Assembly: GCF_030997045.1 (NCBI RefSeq) | Contig: NZ_CP116899.1 | Location: 1,984,001 to 2,048,000, forward strand | Direction of reading: 5' to 3' | DNA length: 64,000 bases | Origin: Microbulbifer sp. TB1203 | GTDB taxonomy: Bacteria > Pseudomonadota > Gammaproteobacteria > Pseudomonadales > Cellvibrionaceae | Shown: positions 25,566-32,970 of the stretch, one piece after another | Position numbering within the stretch: position 1 is the first letter of the stretch | Layout of the letters: each line of letters starts with the position of its first letter | Notes under the pieces: model-generated | Seen by the model: the letters and a program-made list of their open reading frames with translations, nothing else | Database searches by the model: none | Told to the model about the DNA's origin: nothing | Program-made: the position numbers and the translations under genes

Positions 25566-26345
25566 TCAGAACTTATAGCCGATACCCAGGTTATAAATCC
25601 AGGGATCGAAATCCAAACCGGCGCGCAATCCTGCGATGGCGCCCGGCACCGGAAATTTCAGCCGGGTGGAAGTGTCGACATCCATATATTGCACTGCGGC
25701 GTTAACCAGCCAGTTGCTGTCGCGTCCCAGCATCACGTCCACGCCAACCTGGCCAGTCCAGCCCCAGTCGTCCTTCACTTCGAGCGTGGCAGGGCCGACA
25801 GCGCCAAAAGTGTCGGCGAAGTACGCGTCTGCCACAGTACCCGCGTTGTTGTCGTCAAAATCCGTGTAGCCAATGCCGGCTCCGACATACGGCTGCACCC
25901 ACGACTCCTTGCAAACCGGAAACCAGTTCAGGTAAAGGCTGGAAGAACGGCGCTCGATGTCACCGAGATGCAGCCTATCTTCGGGGGGAAAGAATCCGAG
26001 GAATCCGTCCACATCCGTGTCGTGGTCCGATTCTCCGACATAGACAAACTCCACCGCGAAATGGTCCACCAGAAAATAGGCGGCGGAGAAGTTCCAGGTG
26101 GTGTCGCTGTCGATACTGTAGTCGCTGCCTTCGAAGTCTGGCAGGAACACGCCGGCGAAATTCAGTTCATCTGAATCCTCGTCGGGGTTCACATGGGAAG
26201 CACCGATACGAACTACCGCCGAGCCAGCTTCATAAACCGGTGCCGGTGCAGCAGCAGGCGCCGGAACGTATCCGGAGTCTCCCGCCGATGCCGCAGTTGA
26301 AGCAACGGCGAATGCCAAGGGGGTCAGAATGCGCGTCATTTTCAT
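25566..26345 (-). CDS. OmpW-family outer membrane protein (copy 3)
   Basis: The 259-residue paralog has the signal peptide MKMTRILTPLAFAVAST (cleaved near ASA/GDSG), closely matching copy 2. Its Pro/Ala-rich spacer GYVPAPAAAPAPVYEAG is followed by VRIGASHVNPDEDSDEL, VGAGIGYTDFDDNNAG, WTGQVGVDVMLGRDSNWL and the C-terminal GIGYKF. GGAG lies eight bases before the ATG. As the most upstream of the three minus-strand copies, it has about 300 bases of promoter region. Confidence 0.88.
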   Translation of the reverse strand: MKMTRILTPLAFAVASTAASAGDSGYVPAPAAAPAPVYEAGSAVVRIGASHVNPDEDSDELNFAGVFLPDFEGSDYSIDSDTTWNFSAAYFLVDHFAVEFVYVGESDHDTDVDGFLGFFPPEDRLHLGDIERRSSSLYLNWFPVCKESWVQPYVGAGIGYTDFDDNNAGTVADAYFADTFGAVGPATLEVKDDWGWTGQVGVDVMLGRDSNWLVNAAVQYMDVDTSTRLKFPVPGAIAGLRAGLDFDPWIYNLGIGYKF

Positions 26346-26646
26346 GTTGATAGCTCCGTCAATTTTCGGCAAATTGAACAGCAATCAACCCAATCACTTG
26401 TCAGTCTAGACGCGAAAAAGAACCACTGGAGAAAAAACACCCGAAAAAGCGCCCGGAATTTGGAACTTTTATATAGACTTGGCAGCCCAATTATTTTTTG
26501 GCACTTAATTTAGCGGAAGAAGAGGGATTCAACGCTTCGGCAGGCGCGAAATAAGATGAGAAATAAAGAAGCGAGCGCCAAACCGCCTGCCTTTTGTCCG
26601 GAAAATATTCTTTTTAAAGGAAAGGTGCGACAACAGGAACGTCGTT
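26346..26646. other. Intergenic region between OmpW copy 3 and BolA
   Basis: About 300 AT-richer bases carrying the upstream region of OmpW copy 3 and the downstream region of bolA. A short inverted pair, GGCAGGCG at about 26540 and CGCCTGCC at about 26583, is the only structure I see; no gene is evident. Confidence 0.5.
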
Positions 26647-26958
26647 TTAGCCCTGCTTTTTTCCGCCCCCCAGGCACTCCGGGCTCTGCGGTGCCTGCCC
26701 GGCCCACTCCTCCGGACTAAAGGTATGCAGCGCCAGCGCGTGTACCGGCCCCGCCATTTCATCCGCCAGCACAGCGTAAACCCGCTGGTGCCGCTGCACC
26801 TTGCGCAGCGAGACAAAAGCGTCGCTCACCAGCACCACGCGAAAATGCATCTCTGCACCGGCGGGCACATTGTGTAAATGGCTCTCGCACTGCACTTCGA
26901 TATGCTGTGGCGCAAAGGCCGCTCTCAGTTTCTCTTCTATCTGCTTTGCCAGGCTCAT
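26647..26958 (-). CDS. BolA-family protein
   Basis: The 103-residue protein has the BolA fold. An N-terminal helix with IEEKLRAAF is followed by the conserved HLHNVPAGAEMHFRVVLVSDAF and the helix SLRKVQRHQRVYAVLADEM, ending in VHALALHTFSPEEW. BolA proteins partner with monothiol glutaredoxins in iron-sulfur handling and morphology or stress control. A Cys/Gly/Lys-rich tail extends past the domain. It starts 23 bases after the DjlA-type gene stops on the same strand, so the two may be co-transcribed. Confidence 0.88.
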   Translation of the reverse strand: MSLAKQIEEKLRAAFAPQHIEVQCESHLHNVPAGAEMHFRVVLVSDAFVSLRKVQRHQRVYAVLADEMAGPVHALALHTFSPEEWAGQAPQSPECLGGGKKQG

Positions 26959-26981
26959 GTCTTACCTCCTTATTATTCCGG

Positions 26982-27755
26982 TTACGCTATTTCCCGCTTG
27001 CGCGCGGCGACAATGGTGTCGTAAGCGACGGTGATACTTTTCATCTGATCTTCCGCGTAGCGCATAAACTCTTCGGGCAATCCCTTGGCGGCGATTTTGT
27101 CTGGATGGAATTCCGCCGCCTTGCGTCGATAAGCCAGTTTCAACTCCCGATCGCTGGCATCCGGGCGGCACTCCAGGATGTCGTAGTGCTGCTGCAGTGA
27201 GGCCGTCGAATACTGCGCACTCCGGCCGAATTCCCCGTGCATGGCGTTGAAGATGGACTCGTGTAATCCCAGGTGGGAGGGAATACGCCGCAGGATCTCC
27301 TCTTCCGCCGCGTGCAGCTCACCATCCGCATAGGCCACGGCAAATAGCAGGCGGTACACCATTTCCCGCATCGCCTGGTTGTGCACCAACTGCCGGTACT
27401 GCTCGGCGTAATCGTAGATGCTGTAGGTGTCGCTCTTTGCGTTCTGGAAAATCTGGATGGCGTGCTTGCGGTCCTCCACACTCAGGCGCAGGTTGTTCTG
27501 AATAAAATCGTCGACCAGGCGGACTTCCGCCTTGGACACCTGGCCATCTGCCTTGGCGATCTTCGCCAGCATGGAAAACAGGGTGACGATAAAGACGGCC
27601 TGCGCCCCTTCCCTGTTCAGGGAGCCCGCGCCGCCGGCGGCGCGCTGCAGGCCGGAACCGAAAGAACTGCCGATCCAGGCACCCAGCGCCGCACCGATAG
27701 GACCGCCGAACATCAAACCGATACCGGCCCCGATTCCCGCGCCCAACCAGGACAT
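26982..27755 (-). CDS. djlA: DjlA-type membrane-anchored DnaJ co-chaperone
   Basis: The 257-residue protein starts with a glycine-rich transmembrane segment (MSWLGAGIGAGIGLMFGGPI onward). A TerB-like helical domain follows (about 55-170, AKADGQVSKAEVRLVDDFI and AYADGELHAAEEEILRRI), then a C-terminal J domain (about 190-255). The J domain has YDILECRPDASDRELKLAYR and the HPD motif in EFHPDKIAAKG. This order matches DjlA, which stimulates DnaK and helps envelope stress signalling. Length and order are normal for the family. Confidence 0.9.
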   Translation of the reverse strand: MSWLGAGIGAGIGLMFGGPIGAALGAWIGSSFGSGLQRAAGGAGSLNREGAQAVFIVTLFSMLAKIAKADGQVSKAEVRLVDDFIQNNLRLSVEDRKHAIQIFQNAKSDTYSIYDYAEQYRQLVHNQAMREMVYRLLFAVAYADGELHAAEEEILRRIPSHLGLHESIFNAMHGEFGRSAQYSTASLQQHYDILECRPDASDRELKLAYRRKAAEFHPDKIAAKGLPEEFMRYAEDQMKSITVAYDTIVAARKREIA

Positions 27756-28244
27756 AATCTCTCCTTTGGACGCCCCATTGCGCCCGATCCAAAATAAAAA
27801 ACGCGCCTATGATACCACGGCTTGAGCCGCTCCCTGATACGGGATCGACCATCTGGTCAGGCGCAGATTTCGATGGCAAAAGGGGATATTTCCGATGCCC
27901 GGTCGGGGACACCCGGAAAAGAATACCGGAGCGCGATGCGAAGGTCCTGATGCCGGAGGCTTTTTGCGGGACTGTGACTCGGACCATCCCTGGTCCTCGC
28001 CCTCCGGGCGCCTTCGGCGTCCAAAAACGGCAGTCCTGCCGTTTTGTCTGCGAGAGGGACCTCGCGGACAAGCCTCCATGGATGGATTTAAGGGGGGCGC
28101 CCAGCCCGTGCCGCGAACAACCACCGGCAGCAGGGCCGCCCCGGTGCCTGTTAAGGACCGGGAAGCCGTGGGCGTGGGCCTTGGGCCCGCGAGCGGAGCT
28201 GGAGCCTTCAGCTGCGAGGGTAAATAGCTCCGCGGTCCCGGGCG
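27756..28244. repeat. Intergenic composite repeat region
   Basis: This gap of about 490 bases has no convincing gene. From about 27939 it carries GATGCGAAGGTCCTGATGCC, then CTTTTTGCGGGACTGT, the hairpin AAACGGCAGTCCTGCCGTTT, GAGAGGGACCTCGCGGACAA and finally CCGGCAGCAGGGCCGCC at about 28124. The same left and right ends recur at 46938-47070 and 37700-37790. Confidence 0.65.
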
Positions 28245-29570
28245 TCAGCCGGTCATTGCGCGAACCATAGTGATCATCACCCCGGCGGCCACCGCGGAGC
28301 CAATCACCCCGGCCACGTTGGGGCCCATGGCGTGCATCAGCAGGAAGTTGTGCGGGTTGGCTTCCAGCCCCAGCTTGTTGGATACCCGCGCCGCCATGGG
28401 CACCGCGGAAACACCGGCGGAGCCGATCAGCGGGTTTATCTTGTGCTTGCTCACCAGATTCAGCAATTTCGCCATCAGTACGCCGGCGGCGGTGCCGATG
28501 GCGAAGGCGACAATACCCAGGGCGAGGATGCCGAGAGTTTTCGGATCGAGGAATTTATCCGCCGCCAGCTTCGAACCCACGGACAGACCGAGGAAGATGG
28601 TGGTGATATTGATCAGCGCGTTCTGCGCGGTATCCGACAGGCGCGACACCACACCGCACTCGCGCATCAGGTTGCCGAAGCAGAACATCCCCAGCAGCGG
28701 CGCCGCGTCCGGCAGGAACAGCGCCACCAGGATCAGCAGCAGCAGCGGGAAAGTGATCTTCTCCCGCTTGCTCACATGGCGCAGCTGCACCATCTCGATT
28801 TTGCGCTCTTCCGGCGTGGTCAGCGCGCGCATGATCGGCGGCTGGATCAGCGGCACCAGCGCCATATAGGAATAGGCGGCCACGGCGATGGCGCCGAGCA
28901 GATCCGGGGCCAGCAGGCTGGATACATAGATGGCGGTGGGACCGTCGGCGCCGCCGATAATACCGATGGCTGCGGCATCGGCGATGGAGAAATCCATAAT
29001 GCCGGCCACCGACAGGCCGACCGCGCCGAGCACCGTGGCAAAGATGCCGAACTGTGCCGCGGCGCCCAGGAACAGGGTGCGCGGGTTGCCGAGTAACGGG
29101 CCGAAGTCGGTCATCGCGCCCACGCCCATAAAGATCACCAGCGGCGCCGCTCCCGAGGCAATGGCCACAGAGTAGAAGTTATACAGCATGCCGTTGCTGT
29201 AGCCCGCATCCAGCGCCACCTGCTCAGCCCGCAATTGCAGCGCCGCCGGTGCATTGCCCAGGGTCTCCTTCAGCGCCGATTCAAACGCATAGGCGGATTC
29301 CAGTTGCTCCACACCCAGCAGTTGTGCCATCTGCAGCAATACACGGGGATCGCCACCCGCCACCGCCGCCTCCGCGGCGGAGAGGGACAGGTCCGCGCCG
29401 GGAATATTCGCCAGGATGCCACCGAAGCCGATGGGCACCAGCAGCAGCGGCTCGAACTTTTTGTTGATGGCCAGGAACAGCAGCAGCAGGCCTACCATGA
29501 TCATCACAAACTGGCCCGACGCCATCTGGTAGGCGCCGGAGGATTGCCAGAGATTGATAAGGTTTTCCAC
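28245..29570 (-). CDS. oadB: Oxaloacetate decarboxylase beta subunit (sodium pump)
   Basis: The 441-residue membrane protein belongs to the OadB/MmdB/GcdB family that couples decarboxylation of carboxybiotin to Na+ export. About ten hydrophobic segments are visible, with the family motifs IGFGGILANIPGADL, IFMGVGAMTDFGPLL, ADGPTAIYVS and GSAGVSAVPMAARVSNKLG (Na+-binding region). It follows oadA by 18 bases in the order G-A-B, the usual operon. Confidence 0.93.
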   Translation of the reverse strand: MENLINLWQSSGAYQMASGQFVMIMVGLLLLFLAINKKFEPLLLVPIGFGGILANIPGADLSLSAAEAAVAGGDPRVLLQMAQLLGVEQLESAYAFESALKETLGNAPAALQLRAEQVALDAGYSNGMLYNFYSVAIASGAAPLVIFMGVGAMTDFGPLLGNPRTLFLGAAAQFGIFATVLGAVGLSVAGIMDFSIADAAAIGIIGGADGPTAIYVSSLLAPDLLGAIAVAAYSYMALVPLIQPPIMRALTTPEERKIEMVQLRHVSKREKITFPLLLLILVALFLPDAAPLLGMFCFGNLMRECGVVSRLSDTAQNALINITTIFLGLSVGSKLAADKFLDPKTLGILALGIVAFAIGTAAGVLMAKLLNLVSKHKINPLIGSAGVSAVPMAARVSNKLGLEANPHNFLLMHAMGPNVAGVIGSAVAAGVMITMVRAMTG

Positions 29571-29588
29571 AAGCGACTCCTAACCGGG

Positions 29589-31373
29589 TTACGCGATGGA
29601 CAGCAGGGTGTCGCCCACCGCCACGGAATCGCCCTCTTTCACCGCCACCTCGGTGACGCTGCCCGACCGCGGCGCGCTGACCGCGGTCTCCATCTTCATG
29701 GCTTCCAGCACGATAATGGTCTGGCCCTCGGTCACCTGGTCGCCGGGGTTCACCAGCACCTTGAAGATATTGCCCGCCAGCGGCGCCGCCACCGGTTTGC
29801 CGCCACCGGCAGCCGGGGCCGCAGCGCTGCCGGCGGAGGCTCCGCCGGAAACCGGCACCATACCGGTGACATCCCCGCCGTCGGCCACGGTTACTGTGTA
29901 ACTCTTGCCCTCAACGGTGACCGTATACACCTCTTCGCCGTTTTCATTGGTGACCGCATTGCCCTCATTGCCGGTGGGCACCGGTTCGAAAGCGTCGGGA
30001 TTGCCGCGGTTCTTGAGGAACTTGAGGCCGATCTGCGGGAAGAGCGCATAGGTGAGCACATCGTCTATCTCCCCCTCTCCATCGGTCAGCGGAACGCTCT
30101 CGTCATTGGCCTTCTGCCGCAGCTCGGCGGTGAGCTTTTCCAGCTCCGGCTCCAGCAGGTCCGCCGGGCGGCAGCTGATCGGCTCGGCGCCGTCCAGCAC
30201 CTTTGCCTGCAGCTCCTTGTTCATCGCGGCCGGGGTCGCGCCGTACTCGCCCTTGAGTACTGCCGCGGTCTCCTTGGAGATGGATTTGTAGCGCTCGCCG
30301 GTGAGCACGTTCAGTACCGCCTGGGTGCCGACGATCTGGGAGGTTGGAGTGACCAGGGGAAGGAAACCCAGGTCCTCGCGCACCCGGGGAATTTCCTCCA
30401 GCACCTGGTCCAGCTTGTCCCCGGCGCCCTGCTCCCGCAGCTGGTTTTCCATATTGGTCAGCATACCGCCGGGCACCTGGGCCACCAGGATGCGCGAGTC
30501 CACACCGCGCAGGGAACCCTCGAACTTGGCGTATTTCTTGCGCACCTCGCGGAAGTAGGCGGCGATCTCTTCCAACAGCTCGATATCCAGCCCGGTGTCG
30601 CGATCCGTGCCCTGCAGGATGGCCACGAGAGCTTCGGTGGGGCTGTGGCCGTAGGTCATGGACATGGAGGAAATCGCCGTGTCCACATTGTCGATTCCCG
30701 CCTCGACGCATTTCAATGCGGTGGCGGTGGAAAGGCCGGTGGTGGCGTGGCACTGCATATGAATGGGAATTTCCACCGCAGCCTTCAGGCGCTTCACCAG
30801 CTCGTAACCCTCGTAGGGACGCAGCAGGCCGGCCATATCCTTGATGCAGATTGAATCCGCGCCCATGTCCTCGATCTGCCGGCCCAGGTCCACCCACAAA
30901 TCCAGGGTGTGCACCGGGCTGACGGTATAGGAAATGGTGCCCTGGGCATGTTTGCCCACCCGCTTCACCGCGCGCAAAGCGGTCTGCAGGTTGCGCATAT
31001 CGTTCATGGCATCGAACACGCGAAAAACGTCCACGCCGTTTTCCGCCGCGCGCTCGACGAATTTCTCCACCACGTCGTCGGCGTAGTGGCGGTAGCCGAG
31101 AATATTCTGGCCGCGGAACAACATTTGTTGCGGCGTGTTGGGCATGGCTTTTTTCAGCTCGCGGATGCGCTCCCAAGGGTCCTCGCCCAGATAGCGGATG
31201 CAGGCATCGAAAGTGGCACCGCCCCAGGACTCCAGTGACCAGAAACCAACTTTGTCGAGGCTTGAAGCGATGGGCAGCATATCGTCCAGCCGCATGCGGG
31301 TGGCAAACAGTGACTGGTGGGCATCGCGCAGAACCACGTCGGTGATTCCCAATGGCTTTTTAACCTCAGTCAT
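29589..31373 (-). CDS. oadA: Oxaloacetate decarboxylase alpha subunit
   Basis: The 594-residue protein has three parts. A carboxyltransferase TIM barrel (about 1-300) begins TDVVLRDAHQSLFATRMR and has the metal and active-site segment MQCHATTGLSTAT. A conserved middle domain follows, then an Ala/Pro/Gly-rich linker (about 500-520) and a C-terminal biotinyl domain. The biotinylated Lys is in EAMKMET. The alpha subunit moves the carboxyl group from oxaloacetate to biotin. Length and order are typical. Confidence 0.94.
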   Translation of the reverse strand: MTEVKKPLGITDVVLRDAHQSLFATRMRLDDMLPIASSLDKVGFWSLESWGGATFDACIRYLGEDPWERIRELKKAMPNTPQQMLFRGQNILGYRHYADDVVEKFVERAAENGVDVFRVFDAMNDMRNLQTALRAVKRVGKHAQGTISYTVSPVHTLDLWVDLGRQIEDMGADSICIKDMAGLLRPYEGYELVKRLKAAVEIPIHMQCHATTGLSTATALKCVEAGIDNVDTAISSMSMTYGHSPTEALVAILQGTDRDTGLDIELLEEIAAYFREVRKKYAKFEGSLRGVDSRILVAQVPGGMLTNMENQLREQGAGDKLDQVLEEIPRVREDLGFLPLVTPTSQIVGTQAVLNVLTGERYKSISKETAAVLKGEYGATPAAMNKELQAKVLDGAEPISCRPADLLEPELEKLTAELRQKANDESVPLTDGEGEIDDVLTYALFPQIGLKFLKNRGNPDAFEPVPTGNEGNAVTNENGEEVYTVTVEGKSYTVTVADGGDVTGMVPVSGGASAGSAAAPAAGGGKPVAAPLAGNIFKVLVNPGDQVTEGQTIIVLEAMKMETAVSAPRSGSVTEVAVKEGDSVAVGDTLLSIA

Positions 31374-31417
31374 GGGTCGTCTCTCTCGGCAATTGATTGA
31401 AGTTGTTCGGCGAACGA

Positions 31418-31657
31418 TTAGCGTCTTTTATTTTTTCGGTGTTGTTCGATCGCCGCCTGGATCACCGCGCGCAGGTGCGCATCGCCGGCAGCCTGGCCGC
31501 CGACAGCGGGAGCCGCCGGCTCCGCCTCGGGGAAATAGCGGATGATGATGCGGGACATAATGCCGGTACCAATCACCAGCAAAAACAGGAAAGTAAAAAC
31601 AATTCCCATGCCGAACAGCGTAATGTCCAGCCCCTGTTGCAGTAATGTCTCCTGCAC
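31418..31657 (-). CDS. oadG: Oxaloacetate decarboxylase gamma subunit
   Basis: The 79-residue protein has one N-terminal membrane segment (about 13-33, ITLFGMGIVFTFLFLLVIGT) and a charged C-terminus ending HRKNKRR. This is the size and shape of OadG, which anchors and assembles the complex. It lies 44 bases before oadA and opens the oadGAB operon. Confidence 0.88.
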   Translation of the reverse strand: MQETLLQQGLDITLFGMGIVFTFLFLLVIGTGIMSRIIIRYFPEAEPAAPAVGGQAAGDAHLRAVIQAAIEQHRKNKRR

Positions 31658-31772
31658 TTTTTCCCCCTAGATCTGCTTTGGCGGCCGCTATTATCGTTAC
31701 AAAAAACCCGCAAAATCAAACGGTTATTGGTTGCAGTAGCAACTATCGAAACGCCCGGAATGACCGCGCGCC

Positions 31773-31801
31773 GGTAGGAGCGGCCCATGGCCGCTCCTAC
31801 C
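31773..31801. repeat. Perfect short REP palindrome
   Basis: GGTAGGAGCGGCC, CAT, GGCCGCTCCTACC: a perfect 13-bp stem with a 3-base loop. It is the minimal form of the REP family seen elsewhere here in longer versions, and lies between the divergent oadG and dusC genes. Confidence 0.85.
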
Positions 31802-31864
31802 ATTTGCCACTGGCGGCTCCATGATAGAATCCGCGCCCAGATTCAGTGGTTACCCCAATCAACA

Positions 31865-32857
31865 ATGACCGACAAGACAGACTCCGTTACTCCCCGGCTC
31901 TACCAGGCCCCGATGGAAGGCGTGATCGACCACCATCTGCGCGCCCTGCTCTCCGCCATCGGCGGTATCGATATCTGCGTCACCGAATTCCTGCGGGTGA
32001 CCCACACCCGCCTGCCGCGGCGGGTATTTGTGCGCCTGTGCCCGGAACTGGAAACCGATGCCGCCACCGCGACCGGCACCCCGGTGCGCCTGCAACTGCT
32101 GGGCGGCAATCCCCGGGCCATGGCCTACAACGCCGCCAGGGCGGTGGAAGTGGGTGCCCGCGCCATCGACCTGAATTTCGGCTGCCCGGCCAAATCCGTG
32201 AACAACAGCGACGGCGGCGCCTGTCTGCTGCAGAGTCCCAGGCGGGTGGAGGAGATAGTGGCGGCGGTGCGCCGCGCCATCCCCGACTCGACTCCTCTGT
32301 CCGCGAAAATCCGACTGGGTTACCAGGACAGGTCCAGCTACCTGGACAACGCCCGCGCCGCCGAAGCCGGCGGTGCCGGCGAACTCGCCGTGCACGCCCG
32401 CTCCAAGGTGGACGGCTACCGGCCCCCTGCCTACTGGGAATATATCGGTGAGATACGCCAGCAGCTGCATATCCCGGTGATCGCCAATGGCGATATCTGG
32501 ACACCGGACGAATTTCTCCGCTGCCACCAAGTGACCGGCTGCGACGCCTTTATGTTTGGCCGCAGCCTGCTGGCGCGCCCGGACCTGGGCCTGCAGATCA
32601 AAGCCCTGTGCAGCGGGCGGGACTACACGCCCATGGTCTGGCAGCAGGTAGCCGCACTGCTGTGGGACTACTACCAGATCACCCGCGAGTGCTACCCGAC
32701 CAAGTACCTGGGCAACCGCATCAAGCAGTGGCTGGCCTACCTGAAACTCGCCTACCCGGAAGCCGGGGTCTTCTTCGAAAAGATCAAGCGCCACCGGGAG
32801 GCTTCGGTGATCGAGGACGCCTTCGCGCGGGAGCTGGCGGTAAGCGCAGCGGCCTAG
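31865..32857 (+). CDS. dusC: tRNA-dihydrouridine(16) synthase DusC
   Basis: The 330-residue FMN-dependent enzyme reduces U16 in tRNAs. It shows APMEGVIDHHLRALL (the DusC form of the N-terminal motif), QLLGGNPRAMAYNA, NFGCPAKSVNNSDGGACLL with the catalytic Cys, VHARSKVDGYRPPAYWEYI and IANGDIWTPDE. The ATG at 31865 begins directly before the conserved start; a frame open upstream has no conserved residues. No clear ribosome-binding site is visible. Confidence 0.9.
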   Translation: MTDKTDSVTPRLYQAPMEGVIDHHLRALLSAIGGIDICVTEFLRVTHTRLPRRVFVRLCPELETDAATATGTPVRLQLLGGNPRAMAYNAARAVEVGARAIDLNFGCPAKSVNNSDGGACLLQSPRRVEEIVAAVRRAIPDSTPLSAKIRLGYQDRSSYLDNARAAEAGGAGELAVHARSKVDGYRPPAYWEYIGEIRQQLHIPVIANGDIWTPDEFLRCHQVTGCDAFMFGRSLLARPDLGLQIKALCSGRDYTPMVWQQVAALLWDYYQITRECYPTKYLGNRIKQWLAYLKLAYPEAGVFFEKIKRHREASVIEDAFARELAVSAAA

Positions 32858-32890
32858 GTCGAATACAAAACCCGCCCTCGCACCTCCGTC

Positions 32891-32910
32891 ATTCCGGCGC
32901 AAGCCGGAAT
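32891..32910. repeat. ATTCCGGC/GCCGGAAT palindrome (second copy)
   Basis: ATTCCGGC-GCAA-GCCGGAAT, an 8-bp perfect stem, matches the copy at 10732-10751 with a different loop. It sits between dusC and the ligase gene. Confidence 0.75.
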
Positions 32911-32970
32911 CCAATCGCCGCGAACCCTCGGCAGGGGAAAACCGGATTCCACTGCTATCTTCATATCCAT

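Noticed and set aside
32608..32970. A longer N-terminus for the DNA ligase reaching back into dusC
   Set aside because: The added residues are a frame-shifted reading of dusC and of a palindromic repeat; conserved ligase sequence begins at 32971.
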